Assembly (NCBI GenBank): GCA_037957365.1
Contig: JARHVA010008414.1
Span: forward strand, 1-64,000
DNA from: Torreya grandis
Taxonomy: Eukaryota; Streptophyta; Pinopsida; Cupressales; Taxaceae
DNA: 64,000 nucleotides
Direction of reading: 5' to 3'
Below the pieces are notes generated by a model. The model made no database searches, had not been told where the DNA came from, and was given only the letters and a program-made list of their open reading frames with translations. Within the stretch, counting starts at the first letter, position 1. Each line of letters opens with the position of its first letter. The position numbers were made by a program, and so were the translations under genes. Of this stretch, positions 25,651 to 38,289 are shown in pieces.

Positions 25651-26935
25651 AGCATGGTATCCCTAAATTCATGTTCTAACTTGGGATTAGATTTATATGC
25701 CACCATTACTATATGGTGCTTTATAGAAATCTTACAAAGATATACTTATGTTTTTGGGAATAACTTATTAAAGGGATTTGAATAATTAAAATCATGTAAA
25801 ACATATAATAATGAGCTTAATCTAGATAGGACTATAGGGCTCTATTATATTTTTCACAATAGCAGATTTGAAGGCTCATGACATGTAAATTAATGTGTGA
25901 TTTGATGTCCCAATTTTAAATTAGCCATTTTTAAATTTTTCACTTATATTTTATTTTATATGTGTTAGGGCTTCATTAGGTCAATTATAAATAATAGGAC
26001 CCATCTAAGTACCAAATTGTGGACTAAATAAATGGGTCAATAAATTCAAGAAATGTGGTCAGCACATGCCCAGATTTGGCCCTCTTAAAACCATAGATAC
26101 ATTCAAAACATAGAAAGTTTCATGTGTATCATATTGTTAAGGGGTTGACACAAGAATTTTCTAGGTCTATGGTCCTCCAGGTGTACTAGAGTACACATGG
26201 TGATATATTGTTAGATCAAGCCTCTTAAGGCTCTAATAAATTTTGGTGTATGGATACATGTGGTGATATCTAATTATATCAAGCCTACCAAGTCTCTAAA
26301 AACTTAGGTGTATAGATACAAATGAAAATATTTTATTGGATCATACCTCCTAAGGCTCTAATAATTCTGACAACTCTAGGTGTATGAATACACATAATGA
26401 TCTATAAAATTATTAGGCCTCCTAGGCCTCTAACAACTCTAAAAACTATGTGTGTATGGATACACATGGTGATATCTTATTGGATTGGTCCTCCTAGGTC
26501 TCTAACAGATCTTTGAGATCTAAAAAATGTATAAAATGGCCAAGTCATTAAAATAATTCTTTGTGAATGGAGGGTTGCTTACCTATCATAAATAGCCTCT
26601 AGGGAAGGAGCCAATCAAATTCCAAGACTGAGACTCTAGGACTCACCTATTTTTAAGAATCTCATATAAAAAATTAATTGGTTCTTAAAATAAAACTAAG
26701 TATAAAATGGATCTTTAAAACATGGAAGAATCAAAATTTTTTATACTAAAATCACACAAAAAATATTCAAATAAGATAAAATAGGGATCCATTAGAACTA
26801 AAATAGAAATCTCAAAGATTAGGATAAACCAAATGCCAGAGATTTTGATATTAGATGGGGTTCAGACTGGGCTACATGAAGGACCAAGATTTAAAAAAAA
26901 TCATTGTAGGGGTTCCCTTTTATCATGAATAAAAA
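22600..26935 (-). repeat. Repeat family C, left copy (~4.3 kb)
   Basis: The left copy of a direct repeat whose partner is about 41,340-45,715. Similarity runs co-linearly: 'tttgaaagatatttg' (22,851 and 41,586), 'caccttaccaatgagg'-type wording (22,920 and 41,640), 'acccatgggaacatg' (23,427 and 42,155), 'caccatcattg'-type blocks, 'tatcaagtcact' (25,528 and 44,296), and 'gatggggttca.actgggct' (26,855 and 45,641). Similarity fades at about 22,600 on the left and stops at about 26,935 on the right. The copies flank a minus-strand gag-pol remnant, so they may be long LTRs or two copies of a leader region carrying an extra reading frame. Confidence 0.75.
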
Positions 26936-27999
26936 TGGAATGTTGGCCATATAAAATGGAAACTACATGGGGAAAACATTGTTCTAGTGTTTATAACCTA
27001 AAATCTTAGATCTTCACTTTAAATCTACAAGGTAGATAATGGTATCCATTTTAATAAAACTGAAAAACAAATGAAGTGCTTAATTATTTCTTCATCATGT
27101 AACCTAATTATTTTAAGTTTTTCCAAGAGGTCATTTTGTTTCAAAGTTATTCATTACCTTTCATTATTATTTTTAATTAAAAATAAAACTTGGAGATGAC
27201 TTAGGTGTTCAAAACTTTGGGAAAGTACTAATATTACACATGTTAGTTGGGGAAGGGAAGGACTAGGTATTTATCAACTTCTAACTAGGTGTTCTTATCC
27301 TTGATAGAGATACCTATGTCTCCAATATAGGACTTGATCCATTTCCATCTAAGATAGAAACACTATGATGGAGGTTTACCAAATCAACCTTTCTTAGGAA
27401 TAAAATTTTAAGATTTTTTGAGATTTTTAGAATTCTTTTTATTTTAATTATCTATTATGTTTCGTATTCATAATGGTTGGGAAATATTATATACAATGTA
27501 AATGATTAATTTAATGATTTCTTACCACCTCTAGGGACCCTTTTCCATTTTATGAATTAAAAGTATCCTCTTAGTGTATTTAGTGTAGTGATAACCTTTA
27601 ATCAGTAATAAAATGGTTCTTAATTCACTTGATTAGTTTTAAATCAATAAATTCATTCTTTGTTATATAATACAAAATATTTTCCATGTTGATCACATAT
27701 TTTAGTCATGAGGATAATATTTTATAGTTTATGTTCCCTAGAATACATTTTCAATGCTTCATCAAGCATTTGGTCGGAAATAAATTAGTAGATGCAATGA
27801 AACTAATGATTGGTAACAAATTTTTAGAAATAAACTTAAGAGATCATATGGGAAAATTATGAAATAAAAATAAATAATGAAATGAAACACATGATTAATA
27901 TAAAATACATAATAGAAAGTAAACTACTCTAACACTATGATACTCTTAAAATCTACTTATAGATACTCTAAGACAATTATGGATGGTACATTTGAATAG
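26936..27999. other. Stretch between repeat C and element B2, no gene
   Basis: No coding domain could be read on either strand. If the RT fragment at 36,024 continued here after removal of element B2, RNase H sequence would be expected on the minus strand. I could not find it, so the host element is probably further deleted or rearranged. Confidence 0.45.
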
Positions 28000-29224
28000 T
28001 GTTTTAACATTTTAGGACTTATCATGAAGTAAGTCCTATGTTTGTTAAAAAGCTTATTAGACTAAATTAGGTAAATAATATTTAATAAATAAAACAACTG
28101 ATTTGTTATAAAATTTAATAACTTTGACTTATCTAAATATAGTAATAAATGGTGTAAATAAAGACTTACCTAGAAGATGCCTAATACGAATGATCTGAGT
28201 GCATGAAACGAACATGGAAACTAGTTTTAGTGTCATAAATTAGATCCATATGTCAAAACACCTCCTAAATGGTAGTGCCTCAATTGGGTAGTAGTGCCAT
28301 TATTAGAAAAGTGGCTATAGTGTCTTGATATTGGTGGTAATGTCCTTTGTGTAATATTATCCTAAAATTTTGGGTGTACCTATGTCTATATATATGGGGT
28401 TTATTTCTAGTGCACAAGTTCTACAATCTTATATTATTCCTATAATAACTAATATATTATGCAATCCTTAATCCTCCATAAAACTAGGGTATGAGCTAAA
28501 AATAATGTTCATTAGTAGGGTAGGATGGACATCCTCAACACCCCACTGTGATTAGAGTTTCCTACATATCAATACTCTGAGGAGGGATCAAGACCGATGT
28601 AGTTCTCCCCACCTAAGTGTTATTTCAAGTGTAAGTGATGCTAGTATGATAGTTTCCTTGGTGAATTTAATGTGATTAAGACTATAAATCTATAAAATCT
28701 GAGCTTAGGGATGTTATAGATGGTGGTATATAGAAGTATGGTAGTGTATGAATTGATAACCTTAATTTTTCTCAATTTGTTCTGCATTTTAATGTGTATT
28801 TTGCATTAGATTTACATTTAGTGGATCAAGGTATAAAAGTCATGTATATATACTACTTTTTTACTTTTATGAGTGATAAAATGTCTTAGATAACCTTAAG
28901 AGGATTTAGTTCTAAAAATTAATCCATTTGGTAAACTTTAGGGCAAATGACATTATCACCATTTTGGGGACACTAGCACCATGTGATGCTAGTGTTCATA
29001 TTATGGAACTAGCATTTATCTAGAAAAATAATATGATCAAAGAGCCATGCTCATGAAATGAGGGTTTGGGACTAATTTAAGTTGACTAAGGACACTTGTG
29101 TCCCACATAAAGGTTGAATATATGTGATAATAGGCTCTAAGATAGGTTTTAGGCTAAGCTAGGGATATGTAGTCTTAATTAGCACTCTTGACACCCAAAA
29201 AATATTTTTGGGTGATTTAATTCA
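28000..29224 (-). repeat. 3' LTR of element B2
   Basis: It matches 34,792-36,023. Shared blocks include 'tgttttaa.attttaggactta', 'agtgtcttgatatt', 'gatgtagttctccccaccta', 'aagtgttat' and 'ttttgggtgattta'. The minus strand starts TGAATTAAATCACCC right after the G run and ends TTAAAACA. Confidence 0.85.
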
Positions 29225-29237
29225 CCCCCCCCCCCCC
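29225..29237 (-). other. Polypurine tract of element B2 (G13)
   Basis: Thirteen C on the plus strand, hence GTG followed by 13 G on the minus strand, end exactly at the 3' LTR. It is the clearest single signal for the orientation and edge of this element. Confidence 0.85.
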
Positions 29238-32200
29238 ACATTATTCTAAAAATGAATTAATGTGAAATGACTGGGATAAAGGAAAAATAAGTGTACCTGG
29301 ACTTATCTAGGAAATGAATCCTATGAGGTTATATCTATGTATGTGAATGATGCTCCAAAGCATGTCCTAAAAATGAAATGTGCATAAATTAGTCCTTAAT
29401 TAAGAGATATGAACTGAAAAAGACTAAAATTATTAAATAAGTAAAATTGAATAAAAATATAGGAAGGAGTGAATTAACAAATACACATCACTAGGTACAT
29501 GAACCAATGCATGAACCTAATGATAACCTATCTATGTGCATGTATATAGAGATCAATCAATGAATATCTTGGACTCAATTAATAAATTTATCAATCCTCA
29601 TGTATGGGTGGCTCAATAACTCAATATATTTTTGATTCCATCATTACTTACCCCTATTTGGTGGATCATGACCTATGAATAGCTTGGATTGGACTAATAG
29701 TGTGTCCAACCTTCTCATGTAGGTGTCTCAAGAAATCAAGTAGGTTATGACTCCATCATTTTCCACTCATGTGTATTAGATGAATATTAAATTGAAATAT
29801 GTGAATTATTGTAAATTACTTAATAGGTATATCTAATTGTGTATGTCAGATCTGTGTCTGCTCAAGTATATTAGGTAGTTCTAGGCCACTCAAGAATGCC
29901 AACCACTATAGATGGATTAAGGCATGAAACTAGTGTAAAACATAGAACGTGATGATAGATGTATACATTATAAATAATGACATGGAAATTGTCATTCCAT
30001 TTAATCAATTATTATGTAACTAACTATACATAAATAATATGCCATTAACATGCCCCCGAATCTAATATCTAAGCATATGGATTATGGATTGAATTATAAT
30101 AAAATTTATCTAGGTATCTAAACTAAATATGGGAATGGTCATGCCATGAATTATACCCCCAATTTGATAAAAAAGATATCAATCTAATATGAACTAGTAT
30201 TAATCTAAGCAAAACTAAGTATAATTGATAAATTTATAACTGGATCTATGCAAACCTATATATAATATACATGTATTATTCTAGCCAATTTAGGTTATTC
30301 TAAAACTGAGGATACTAAATAATAAGACCATATCTTGGATATTAGTGCCATGTGGTTCTAATTTGTCCATTTGGGAATTAGTGTCCTTCTAGTTTGAATT
30401 CTATGTAATTTTACTACTTTCTAGGTTTTTGTTTTCCCACTATGTTTACATTATTTGATTTTCTATAATTGATCCTGTGTTAAAAAATGTATTGTGAGTT
30501 AAATATAGGATTCTAATGTCTATGAAAAACTAATGTTAATTCCAACTCTTTTAAGGGAAGTTGTTGAACCTATGTAATAATTATCCTCCAAATAAAAATA
30601 TCTACAAAATGTGTGTTCACTAGAGAGTATATGATAATTATGTGATAACCCAATATAATGTGGATACATGACATCAGTATGTAAGATAGTCTTAGCATAA
30701 GTATGTAGTGTAAGATATATGTCATAGATAGCATTAATAATGGTGTCAAAATAAATATAATAATGTATGTAACAATAAATCTAAGTAAAATCTATGTAGC
30801 TACCTAGGGGGTTGGGATATGATGTCCATCACAGCACCCAAATAGGTAGGGTAGATGAATGAGGTCCCTCATGGCATCGAGAAATAATGTTTGTAACAAT
30901 AAAAGACAAGTGTCATGGTCATGACACATATAAGTAAGCATATTTAGAAAACACATGAGGCACACAAAGTAGGCCAAAGGGCCACAATACAAGGGATATG
31001 GTCACATGTCACTAAATCTAAGAAAATAAGACATTCAAGGAGATGTGTAAATGCCCACATATGCAATACACAAGAAATTTGGCTTAGAGCCACATAAGAT
31101 ATGTTCAAATGTCTACTTATGCAATTATGAAATCACACATAAGGATAAGGGCAAATTTCTAAAGAATACATACTATGAAAGGAAGTGGCCTAGGGCCAAA
31201 TAATAATAGCATATTCAAATACCCTTGAATATAAGAAGCATAGAAATACAATCAAGTCTGAACTAGGTAATCTAGAAATAAAAGTATGCATGAATATGGA
31301 ATAAAAATATGTGTAAGAGCTAGGATGTACATATGCTAAGTCAAAAGTATTAATAGCCAGTAAAAAAATAGAATAAAACTAACATGATCAATATCAAGAT
31401 AAAATAATGTTAAATTTGGGATGTAGAGTATATAAGGATAGAACCTAGTAGTTGAAGCTATGTATAGGATGCCCTTAAGTGGGTGAATGTGTCAAGTGAA
31501 GTCCCATGTATTAGTGTATATGCCCCTAGTGAGTAGACAATATCAAGTCCAAATCATTATAGTGGACCTAATTCTTGTAAGTAATCTTCAAGCACTAGAC
31601 AAGAACAAGTGAAAAATATATGTATGATAAAATTGACTATACTAAGATATATCGTATATGTAATGTCTAGAAAATATAATAAATAAAAACATAGAAATAC
31701 ACAAAATCTATAAATTGTGTGTTTTTTGAGTAATTATTTGAATGTTTTTTTGTTTTTGATATGTTATATTGTTTTTGTATTGTCTATATATAAGCTATGT
31801 ATAAGGAACATGAAAATGAAATATGTAAAAGGAGAAATGGAGAAGGAAAGTATGTACAAGAAGAGAGAAACCATACTAACTGATGAGTCTAATGGGAGAC
31901 TCATTTATACTATGACTTGTGTCAAATAAAGGAACTGTGATAATGCATGTTGTGTGAAAAGTTAACTATGATGCCATAATCTATTATAATGAGTGATCTA
32001 TATCTATATCTATATATACATATGTAGTGGTGATAGGGATTTTTGACACTAAATATGGTGTCTTATAAATTGTAGGGATATCAAGAAACCATATGTTAGA
32101 AGATGTAGCTGATATAGGTTCCCTATTTTGAAAACCCCAAAAACCTAATAATACTAATCTAAAAAAAAAGTGAGTGGAGGAAGGCCCTCTATAACCAATA

Positions 32201-32500
32201 ACATATCTTTGATGCAAGGGTCTCTTTAATAATGGTATTTATGGGAGAGTATGTGTATGTGTCTATATTATAGGAGTTAACCTCACCTTCACTAGTGAAT
32301 CTACTAAACTATGTGGTTTATCAATAGGAACTATGCTCTAAGCTATAACTTATAACTATGTTATAACTGATAACTATGTTTTATATGTAATTGGTAACTA
32401 TGATATAACTAGATGTGGAATAGGTAGAGGATACTCATATAAACAACCCTCAGCTTTGACCACCTAACTCACATGCATATATTTCAATCATTTATGCACT
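29238..32500 (-). other. Non-coding 3' interior of element B2
   Basis: About 3.2 kb with no readable Pol domain. The part at 30,790-31,960 recurs at the window start. The wording 'actcaatatatttttgattccatcatta' at about 29,620 has a weaker echo at about 29,735 ('ctccatcatttt'), a small local duplication. Short open frames at 30,804-30,992 and 31,984-32,217 show no recognisable domain. Confidence 0.6.
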
Positions 32501-32519
32501 ATGTATGTGATCTCTCATA

Positions 32520-32770
32520 TTTGTTATCTCCATGGCCTACCCAATAGCATATCAAACATGCCTACACTAGGTACTACTAAGAATTTAGTGGCCATGTACT
32601 GGTCCAACATGTAATAGAAGCACAATATCCCTGATGGATCTCTGAAAATGAGTACTAAAACTACTGATAAGCATGTCTATAGGGAATATATCCTACTCTA
32701 AATACTCCAAATGTTGTATACATTTCATAGCACACATGTTAAAGCTTGACCCATTATAAACCATAACACT
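32520..32770 (-). pseudogene. Retropepsin remnant of element B2
   Basis: Minus-strand translation gives YNGSSFNMCAMKCIQHL, then after a stop and one frame change FLVVPSVGMFDMLLGRPW. Plant Ty3/gypsy proteases read D-G-(S/A)-S-x-N-(M/L)-C in the first half and (Y/F)-D-x-L-L-G-R-P-W in the second, so both halves are identifiable. The catalytic Asp is replaced by Asn in the N-G-S-S sequence, which with the stops means it is inactive. It lies downstream of gag as expected. Confidence 0.75.
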
Positions 32771-33299
32771 TTGTATAGGATGATGTTCTATGTAGGCTTG
32801 TATAAAGAGTGTGTGTGAATATATATTATCATCAATAATATCCTACTCTGAAAAGGTGATGAGTGGTCCAGATGGAACTATAGTGTGGTACATACAAATT
32901 ATATTATGCAATAGGTGTGCTTCCTCTATAATAGTGTGATATGAAGCTGGTGGTAGATGTGCCTAATATGTGTAGTGAACACCTCAAGTATTATCTTCCT
33001 CATTTGTTGTGTGCTTTGAATATAGATATGATATTATATTTAATTATTTATCTCATTTTTGTTGTACTTTTGGTGCCTCTTTGGGTCTTCCCACATCAAT
33101 AATTTTAGCTTCAATCAAATATTATATCTTATGTTTAAAGTTGATGCGTCTATTTTTTGTATGGCCTAGTTCCCTATGATACTCACAAAATGCATTAGAA
33201 TAATAGATATTTTTAAGATATCATGTTTTGTCAACCTCTTTGATGGGAAGGAGAGATCTGAAATTATATTCTAAGATCTATTTTAAAATCTATGTTGAT

Positions 33300-34536
33300 G
33301 ATGCTAGAAGGTTAGTGAAGACTCTATGTGGAGGAGTCGATAAAACCAAGCAAGGAGATGTATTTGAAGCTATGTTAATTGTGGCATTTTGATCACCCTT
33401 GTTCTTAGTGACCCTTACCTTACATGGAGGATTATTTGAACTCTTAGTATTTGATTATGATCCATTTGTATATTTTACTTTTCCCATTAATAGAAGCTTG
33501 ACCCCTCTTTATTTTACTGTGTGGCATATATTTGTCAATGTTGGAAAATTGTTGAATATGATATCTCCATGTAATGATGGTATAAGACTATGTTTTAATA
33601 TGTCCTAAATATATTTATCTACCATGGTGTTAATCAATTTAGCTAATATAGTCTTGTATCATAAGACACACTCTATAATAATTTCATTTGAATTTTGTTT
33701 CAATTATACAATTTGAGAATATGAGATTTTGTCACTAATATTTATGGAGAATTATGCTAAAAACCTATCTATAAAAGGATTTAATACTATGATATATTGA
33801 TATGGTAATTTATAAAACCACTGTAAGGCATAATTATTTAAACTATGTGGAAAAAAATTATGAGAAGCCAATCATTAGACATGCAGTCCAAACATTCTAG
33901 GTGAAAAGATTAGAGATTATGCTCTTCGTCACCCTTACCATTATACAATGTAATTTTATGTTCCAAAAATATATATGGAAAGGTATTTGTTGCTATGTTG
34001 TGTGTCATAGGTGTACATAAGAGAACATTAGAATCCAAAGCATGCGATAGCCTAGTGGATCCCTTCTTAAGATGTAACACCTTATCCTATAAAATATGTA
34101 CCTTATGAATAAGGGATGGTACATCAAGAGTATAGGAGCTAGACATAAGAGGTATAAAAGTCACTAAAGGTTTTTGAATTACAAGTGTTGGTTGTGCTAG
34201 TTGAGTTGGTCCCATTTTAGGTGTAACAATGTTGTTAGTAGGGAGAGTTGAAGATTAACCATTGTTTTATTTATTCTTAATTTCCATTATGGATTGTAAA
34301 ATGTATGCATGATCAAGGTATTTTTATCAGAATATATCTCTAAAGCTCTATAGGAGCACATCCTTATTGACAATTAGGTTTTCATTGTTAAGTGGAGGGA
34401 AAGTGTCCCAATTTTCAATTTTTGTATCATCTTGTTCTTGGTTATATTCTTCATCTTTGGATGCATTATCATTTAAATAAACATAATTAGGGTGTGTAGG
34501 ATCAAAAATGGGAGCTACATCATGTCCATTATCCAT
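33300..34536 (-). pseudogene. gag remnant of element B2
   Basis: The N-terminal 62 residues are open (34,536-34,348) and acidic/Asn-rich (YLNDNASKDEEYNQEQDD). Further on the frame reads LYNGKGDEEHNL, a stop, SFHLECLDCMSNDWLL, and after a frame change YALQWFYKLPYQYI, matching the capsid core Y.G..DP..H...F...........A..WF..LP of Retrotrans_gag. Later pieces (HGDIIFNNFPTLTNMC near 33,560) fit the end of the capsid domain. The zinc knuckle was not found. Gag packages the RNA; a gag-only element would need RT and integrase from another element. Confidence 0.75.
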
Positions 34537-34773
34537 GTTATAATCTCAAATAGTAAGAATATGAATATGCTCTATAGGATTACCACCTAGCCTAACACTT
34601 CTTAATGGAAGAGAGAACTATTTTAGATGAAATATAGTAAACAAATTGATATATAGCTAATAAAATAGAATATATGAAATTTAAAAAACCTAAATCAACT
34701 AATGAAAATATTATAAAAATAAGGGTACAAACCATAAGAGCATCAATGGTTAAGGATTGAGCAATGTTTGAAA

Positions 34774-34789
34774 CAAGTCAGGTTTACCA
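34774..34789 (-). other. Primer-binding site of element B2
   Basis: The minus strand reads TGGTAAACCTGACTTG two bases after the 5' LTR end (TTAAAACA). Position and initial TGG fit. I cannot assign the tRNA. Confidence 0.55.
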
Positions 34790-34791
34790 AA

Positions 34792-36023
34792 TGTTTTAAT
34801 ATTTTAGGACTTAGCATGAAATAAATTATATGTTTCCTAAATATCTAAGTAGAATAAATTAGGGAAATAATATGTAATAAATGCATACACTGATTTGTTA
34901 CAAGTTTGACTAAATTTGACTTTTCTAAAAATAGTAATAAATATTACAAATAAAGGCTTAGTTGGAAAAAGCCTAATACAGATGATATGAGTGCTATAAA
35001 ATGAGATGAAAACTAGTCTGAGTGTCATAAACTAGATCCCTATGTTAGAATCCCTCTTGAACAATAGTGCCATAGTTGGATAGTAGCACCATTATTAGCA
35101 AAGTGATAATAGTGTCTTGATATTAGCAGTAATGTCCTCTCTATAGGAATGTCCCAAATTTTTGGGTTCACTCGTTTCAGGATATTTTGGGTTTATTCCT
35201 ATGGACATGAGTTATAGAACTATATATTATGCCTATAATAGGTGATTTATTTTATAAAACCTATCCTTGATACAACTAGGGCATGAGTTGAAAGGTGTGT
35301 TGGTTAGTAAGGGTAGGTTGGACATTTTCAACACCCCATTATGAAGAGAGTTGCCTACATACCAATAATCTGAGGATGAATCAATCCTGATGTAGTTCTC
35401 CCCACCTAAGTGTTGGTGTAAGTGAAAGTGATGTTTGTATTATTGTGTCTTTGAGTTCCTTGAATGTGCTTAAGATTGGAAATATATAAAATATGAGCTT
35501 AGAGTTATTGTATATGGTGGTATATAATAGTAGGATAGAATCAAGATTGATAACATTAATTATGCTCAACATGTTTTGTGTTTGAATGTGTATTTTGGAT
35601 CTGATTTCCATCTAGTGGATAGAGGGATAAAATTCATTTGTGTGTATGTGTATTTCTTGTGTGGGTGATAAAATATGTCTAGGCTGATCTTATGATGCTT
35701 TATTTTTGAAAATATATCCATTTGGAAAAATTTATGGAAAAGGACATTAGTTCCATTTTGGGGACACTAGAACCACATGGTGCTAATGTGATTATTATGG
35801 CGCTAGTGGTAATTTGGTATAACACTAGACATGAAGAGCTAAGATTGGGAAATGAGGGTCTAAGACTTTTGTAAGATTGAATAGGGATTCATATAACCCA
35901 CATGAAGGTATAATAAGTGTGATAATAGGATTTAGGATAGGTCTCAGGCTAAGTTAGGGATAGGTAGTCTCAATTATCACTTCTATCATTCAAATAAAAC
36001 TTTTGGGTGATTTAAAATAAACA
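34792..36023 (-). repeat. 5' LTR of element B2
   Basis: This is the partner of 28,000-29,224. The minus strand starts TGTTTATTTTAAATC and ends TTAAAACA, giving inverted TGTTT.../...AAACA ends. Confidence 0.85.
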
Positions 36024-36870
36024 CTCTATAGTTAAAATTTGACTAAGGAGATTACCTTTTTGTGCCACCAAAGACACTTTTATTTGGGTTAAGGGTGATG
36101 CCATACCTTTTGCATCTCTCTAATACTTTCTACAAGTGGTGCACATGGATAAACCTACATTTTAACAATATAGTTAGATCATCCATATAAATTATTATAC
36201 ACCTACCAATCAAGCCTTCAAAGGCAAAATCAATATCCCTATGAAATTGTCTCTTGAATTAATAAGTTCAAATGATATCCTTTTATATGTTAAACTTCCC
36301 CACTTTGTCATAAAGGTAGTCTTCAGTCTAGCTTCTTGGTTTACTATTACCTGATTATATACCAAGAATCTATACATAAAGGAAATAACTTGAGAGACAC
36401 CATCTAAATCACTTCATCCAAGGATGGAAGAGGATAGTTTTATTTATCTAAGGATGGATTCATATTATGAAATCAAAAAATGACATAATCTATCCATTAT
36501 TATTGTAAACATGGACTATGTTAGCAACCCAAGTAGAATGGAGGAATGAGAAAATGACTCATGTTGATATAAATTTGTGAAATTATTTATGAATAAGGCT
36601 ATCTAAGTTAGGGTTTACAAGTCATTGTCCCTACCAAAATGGCTTATCTCCTTACTTAAATTGGATGGTGTGTGTCATTACACTTGGGTCAAAGATTTTT
36701 AAGTACTTATATGTCTTGGAAATTGACATATCTATATTGTATAAGCAACTTCTTAAGTTGGTCCACTTTATTTAGATTAAAATCAAGACCAATATTAACA
36801 TATTTGGACTGATAAAATGATCTTAGGTTCATTGTCCATGATTATTGGTTGATGTAAGTTGGTATATCTA
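36024..36870 (-). pseudogene. Ty3/gypsy reverse transcriptase remnant, cut by element B2
   Basis: Minus-strand translation gives, in order, NPNLDSLIHK (near 36,610), TWVANIVHVYNNNG (near 36,530), NYPLPSLDEVI (near 36,430), YNQVIVNQEARLKTTFMTK (36,360-36,300), the palm motif IIIYMDDLTILLK with YMDD at 36,189-36,178, then KVLERCKRYGITLNPNKSVFGG (36,130-36,060) and LLSQILTIE running to the B2 junction. These are RT blocks of plant Ty3/gypsy elements; the LERC.. GI.LNPNKS wording is closest to what I recall for the Tat/Athila branch. The catalytic Asp pair is retained but several stops and frame changes break the frame. RNase H and integrase were not found beyond the insertion. Confidence 0.85.
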
Positions 36871-36989
36871 ATATATGCATGGACCTATATGGGTTAAATA
36901 CTCTTTTAAGTTAAATCATACCCTTTAGGATAATGTTTTATCTCAAGTTCATGAAACATGTTAATTAATATCCTCATCATGGGGATTGT

Positions 36990-37240
36990 ATCTACCTTAT
37001 TTGTATATAAATTTTGGCACCAAAGACTTTGAAATCATTTAGAAAATCTAATATGTGGTTATCATCATCTAAAATCAATTTTTTCACATTTTTTGACACT
37101 AAGGGGAAGGGTATGAGATATATGGAAAAGTGTTGTAACCTTTAGTCATATAAGGCACTTATATTCATTGTATAGGACACTAAATAATATGTGAACTGGA
37201 TATCTTCCCTAGGGATGGGGATGACATTAAAGGCATTATT
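36990..37240 (-). pseudogene. Pol linker between protease and RT (gypsy)
   Basis: A minus-strand frame of about 80 codons with a single stop reads PREDIQFTYYLVSYTMNIS and later DDDNHILDFLNDFKVFG. It lies upstream of the RT and in the same direction, where Tat/Athila polyproteins have a poorly conserved linker. No catalytic motif is seen. Assignment rests on position and openness. Confidence 0.4.
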
Positions 37241-38289
37241 TTTTTATCAGATCCTATGCTTGATTCTTGTATTTCCTTAACTAATAAAACTTACATTGAA
37301 ACTTAATTTTAACCTGTTTGACTACTAACTCAAATTATTCATACACCGTTCTCTCTTTGACCTTTTTATTTATGGAAAATTATAGCATAAGATCAATGAT
37401 GTGCATTATGTGAGGTTATTATTAAAAGGGAACTATATCCTATAGGATTCTAATTGTTTATTCCTTGTGGGTTGATTAATATGGTCTTGTCTTTAGAAAT
37501 TTTGTTGGAATGGGCCATACCAAACTATAGAGACAATAATATTGATGATTATGGATCTTTGTCATTTTTACTCTATGGATATAGTTTAAATGATAATGTT
37601 AATGATATAATATATTATGTTTAATTTTTAATTTTTAATATTATAATACATGATCATGTGTTTCATCCTAAGTTGTATATTAATATTTATATGGTTAGTC
37701 ATACGTCTCTAAGGTTTCCATATATGTAAAAATTTTATGGTTATATACTTGTTTAATGTTTTATACTAGTCCCTACTAAATAACATCACAAATGCTTCAA
37801 AAATATCTTGAATATCCATGAACTTATGGACTTGAGGTTTAGAACCCAATTAAATATTGACATTTAAAGAATTTTTATACCACTTTAATTTTAGAATTAT
37901 CTATTTGGACTACTATTTTATTATATTTTATAGGGGTTAATGAAAAATTTAAAAAAATTCTAGCAGACATGACATTTTTTTAGGCTCTAAAATCAATGTA
38001 AGCATTTATGTAAATTACTACCAAGTAAATGGACTATGAGGAAGAAATAAGGAAGTTCAAACTTTTTCTTATGTATTAGCATGTTGGTGTGTGAGTTATT
38101 TTTATTGGATTGGGTCGATTTATTTGTTTAATAATTTAAGAGGAGATCTCATTACTTAGTGATCTAAGATAGCTCATGTATCATGATGATTACTTTGATA
38201 TTCTTTATAACCTACATCATGTTGTATCTTCTCCTTATAGGAATATTTTTCACATATCTAGGAGGTTTGGGTTAATTTTATGTTTTATG

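Larger units (their letters stand above)
28000..36023 (-). mobile_element. Element B2: minus-strand LTR element with gag and protease only
   Basis: LTRs of about 1.22 kb lie at 28,000-29,224 and 34,792-36,023. On the minus strand: 5' LTR, a TGG-type primer-binding site two bases after the LTR (34,774-34,789), gag (34,536 to about 33,300), retropepsin (about 32,770-32,520), 3 kb of non-coding interior, a 13-base G run directly before the 3' LTR, and the 3' LTR. No RT, RNase H or integrase is seen. The element sits inside a Ty3/gypsy RT frame: the host RT reads up to position 36,024. Five-base flanks (aatag and ctcta) do not match, so the target duplication has decayed or the edges are off by a few bases. 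A second partial copy lies at 1-1,300. Confidence 0.85.

Noticed and set aside
30804..30992. 62-codon minus-strand frame rich in Cys and His
   Set aside because: The region recurs at the window start without an open frame, and there is no zinc-finger spacing that fits a known domain.
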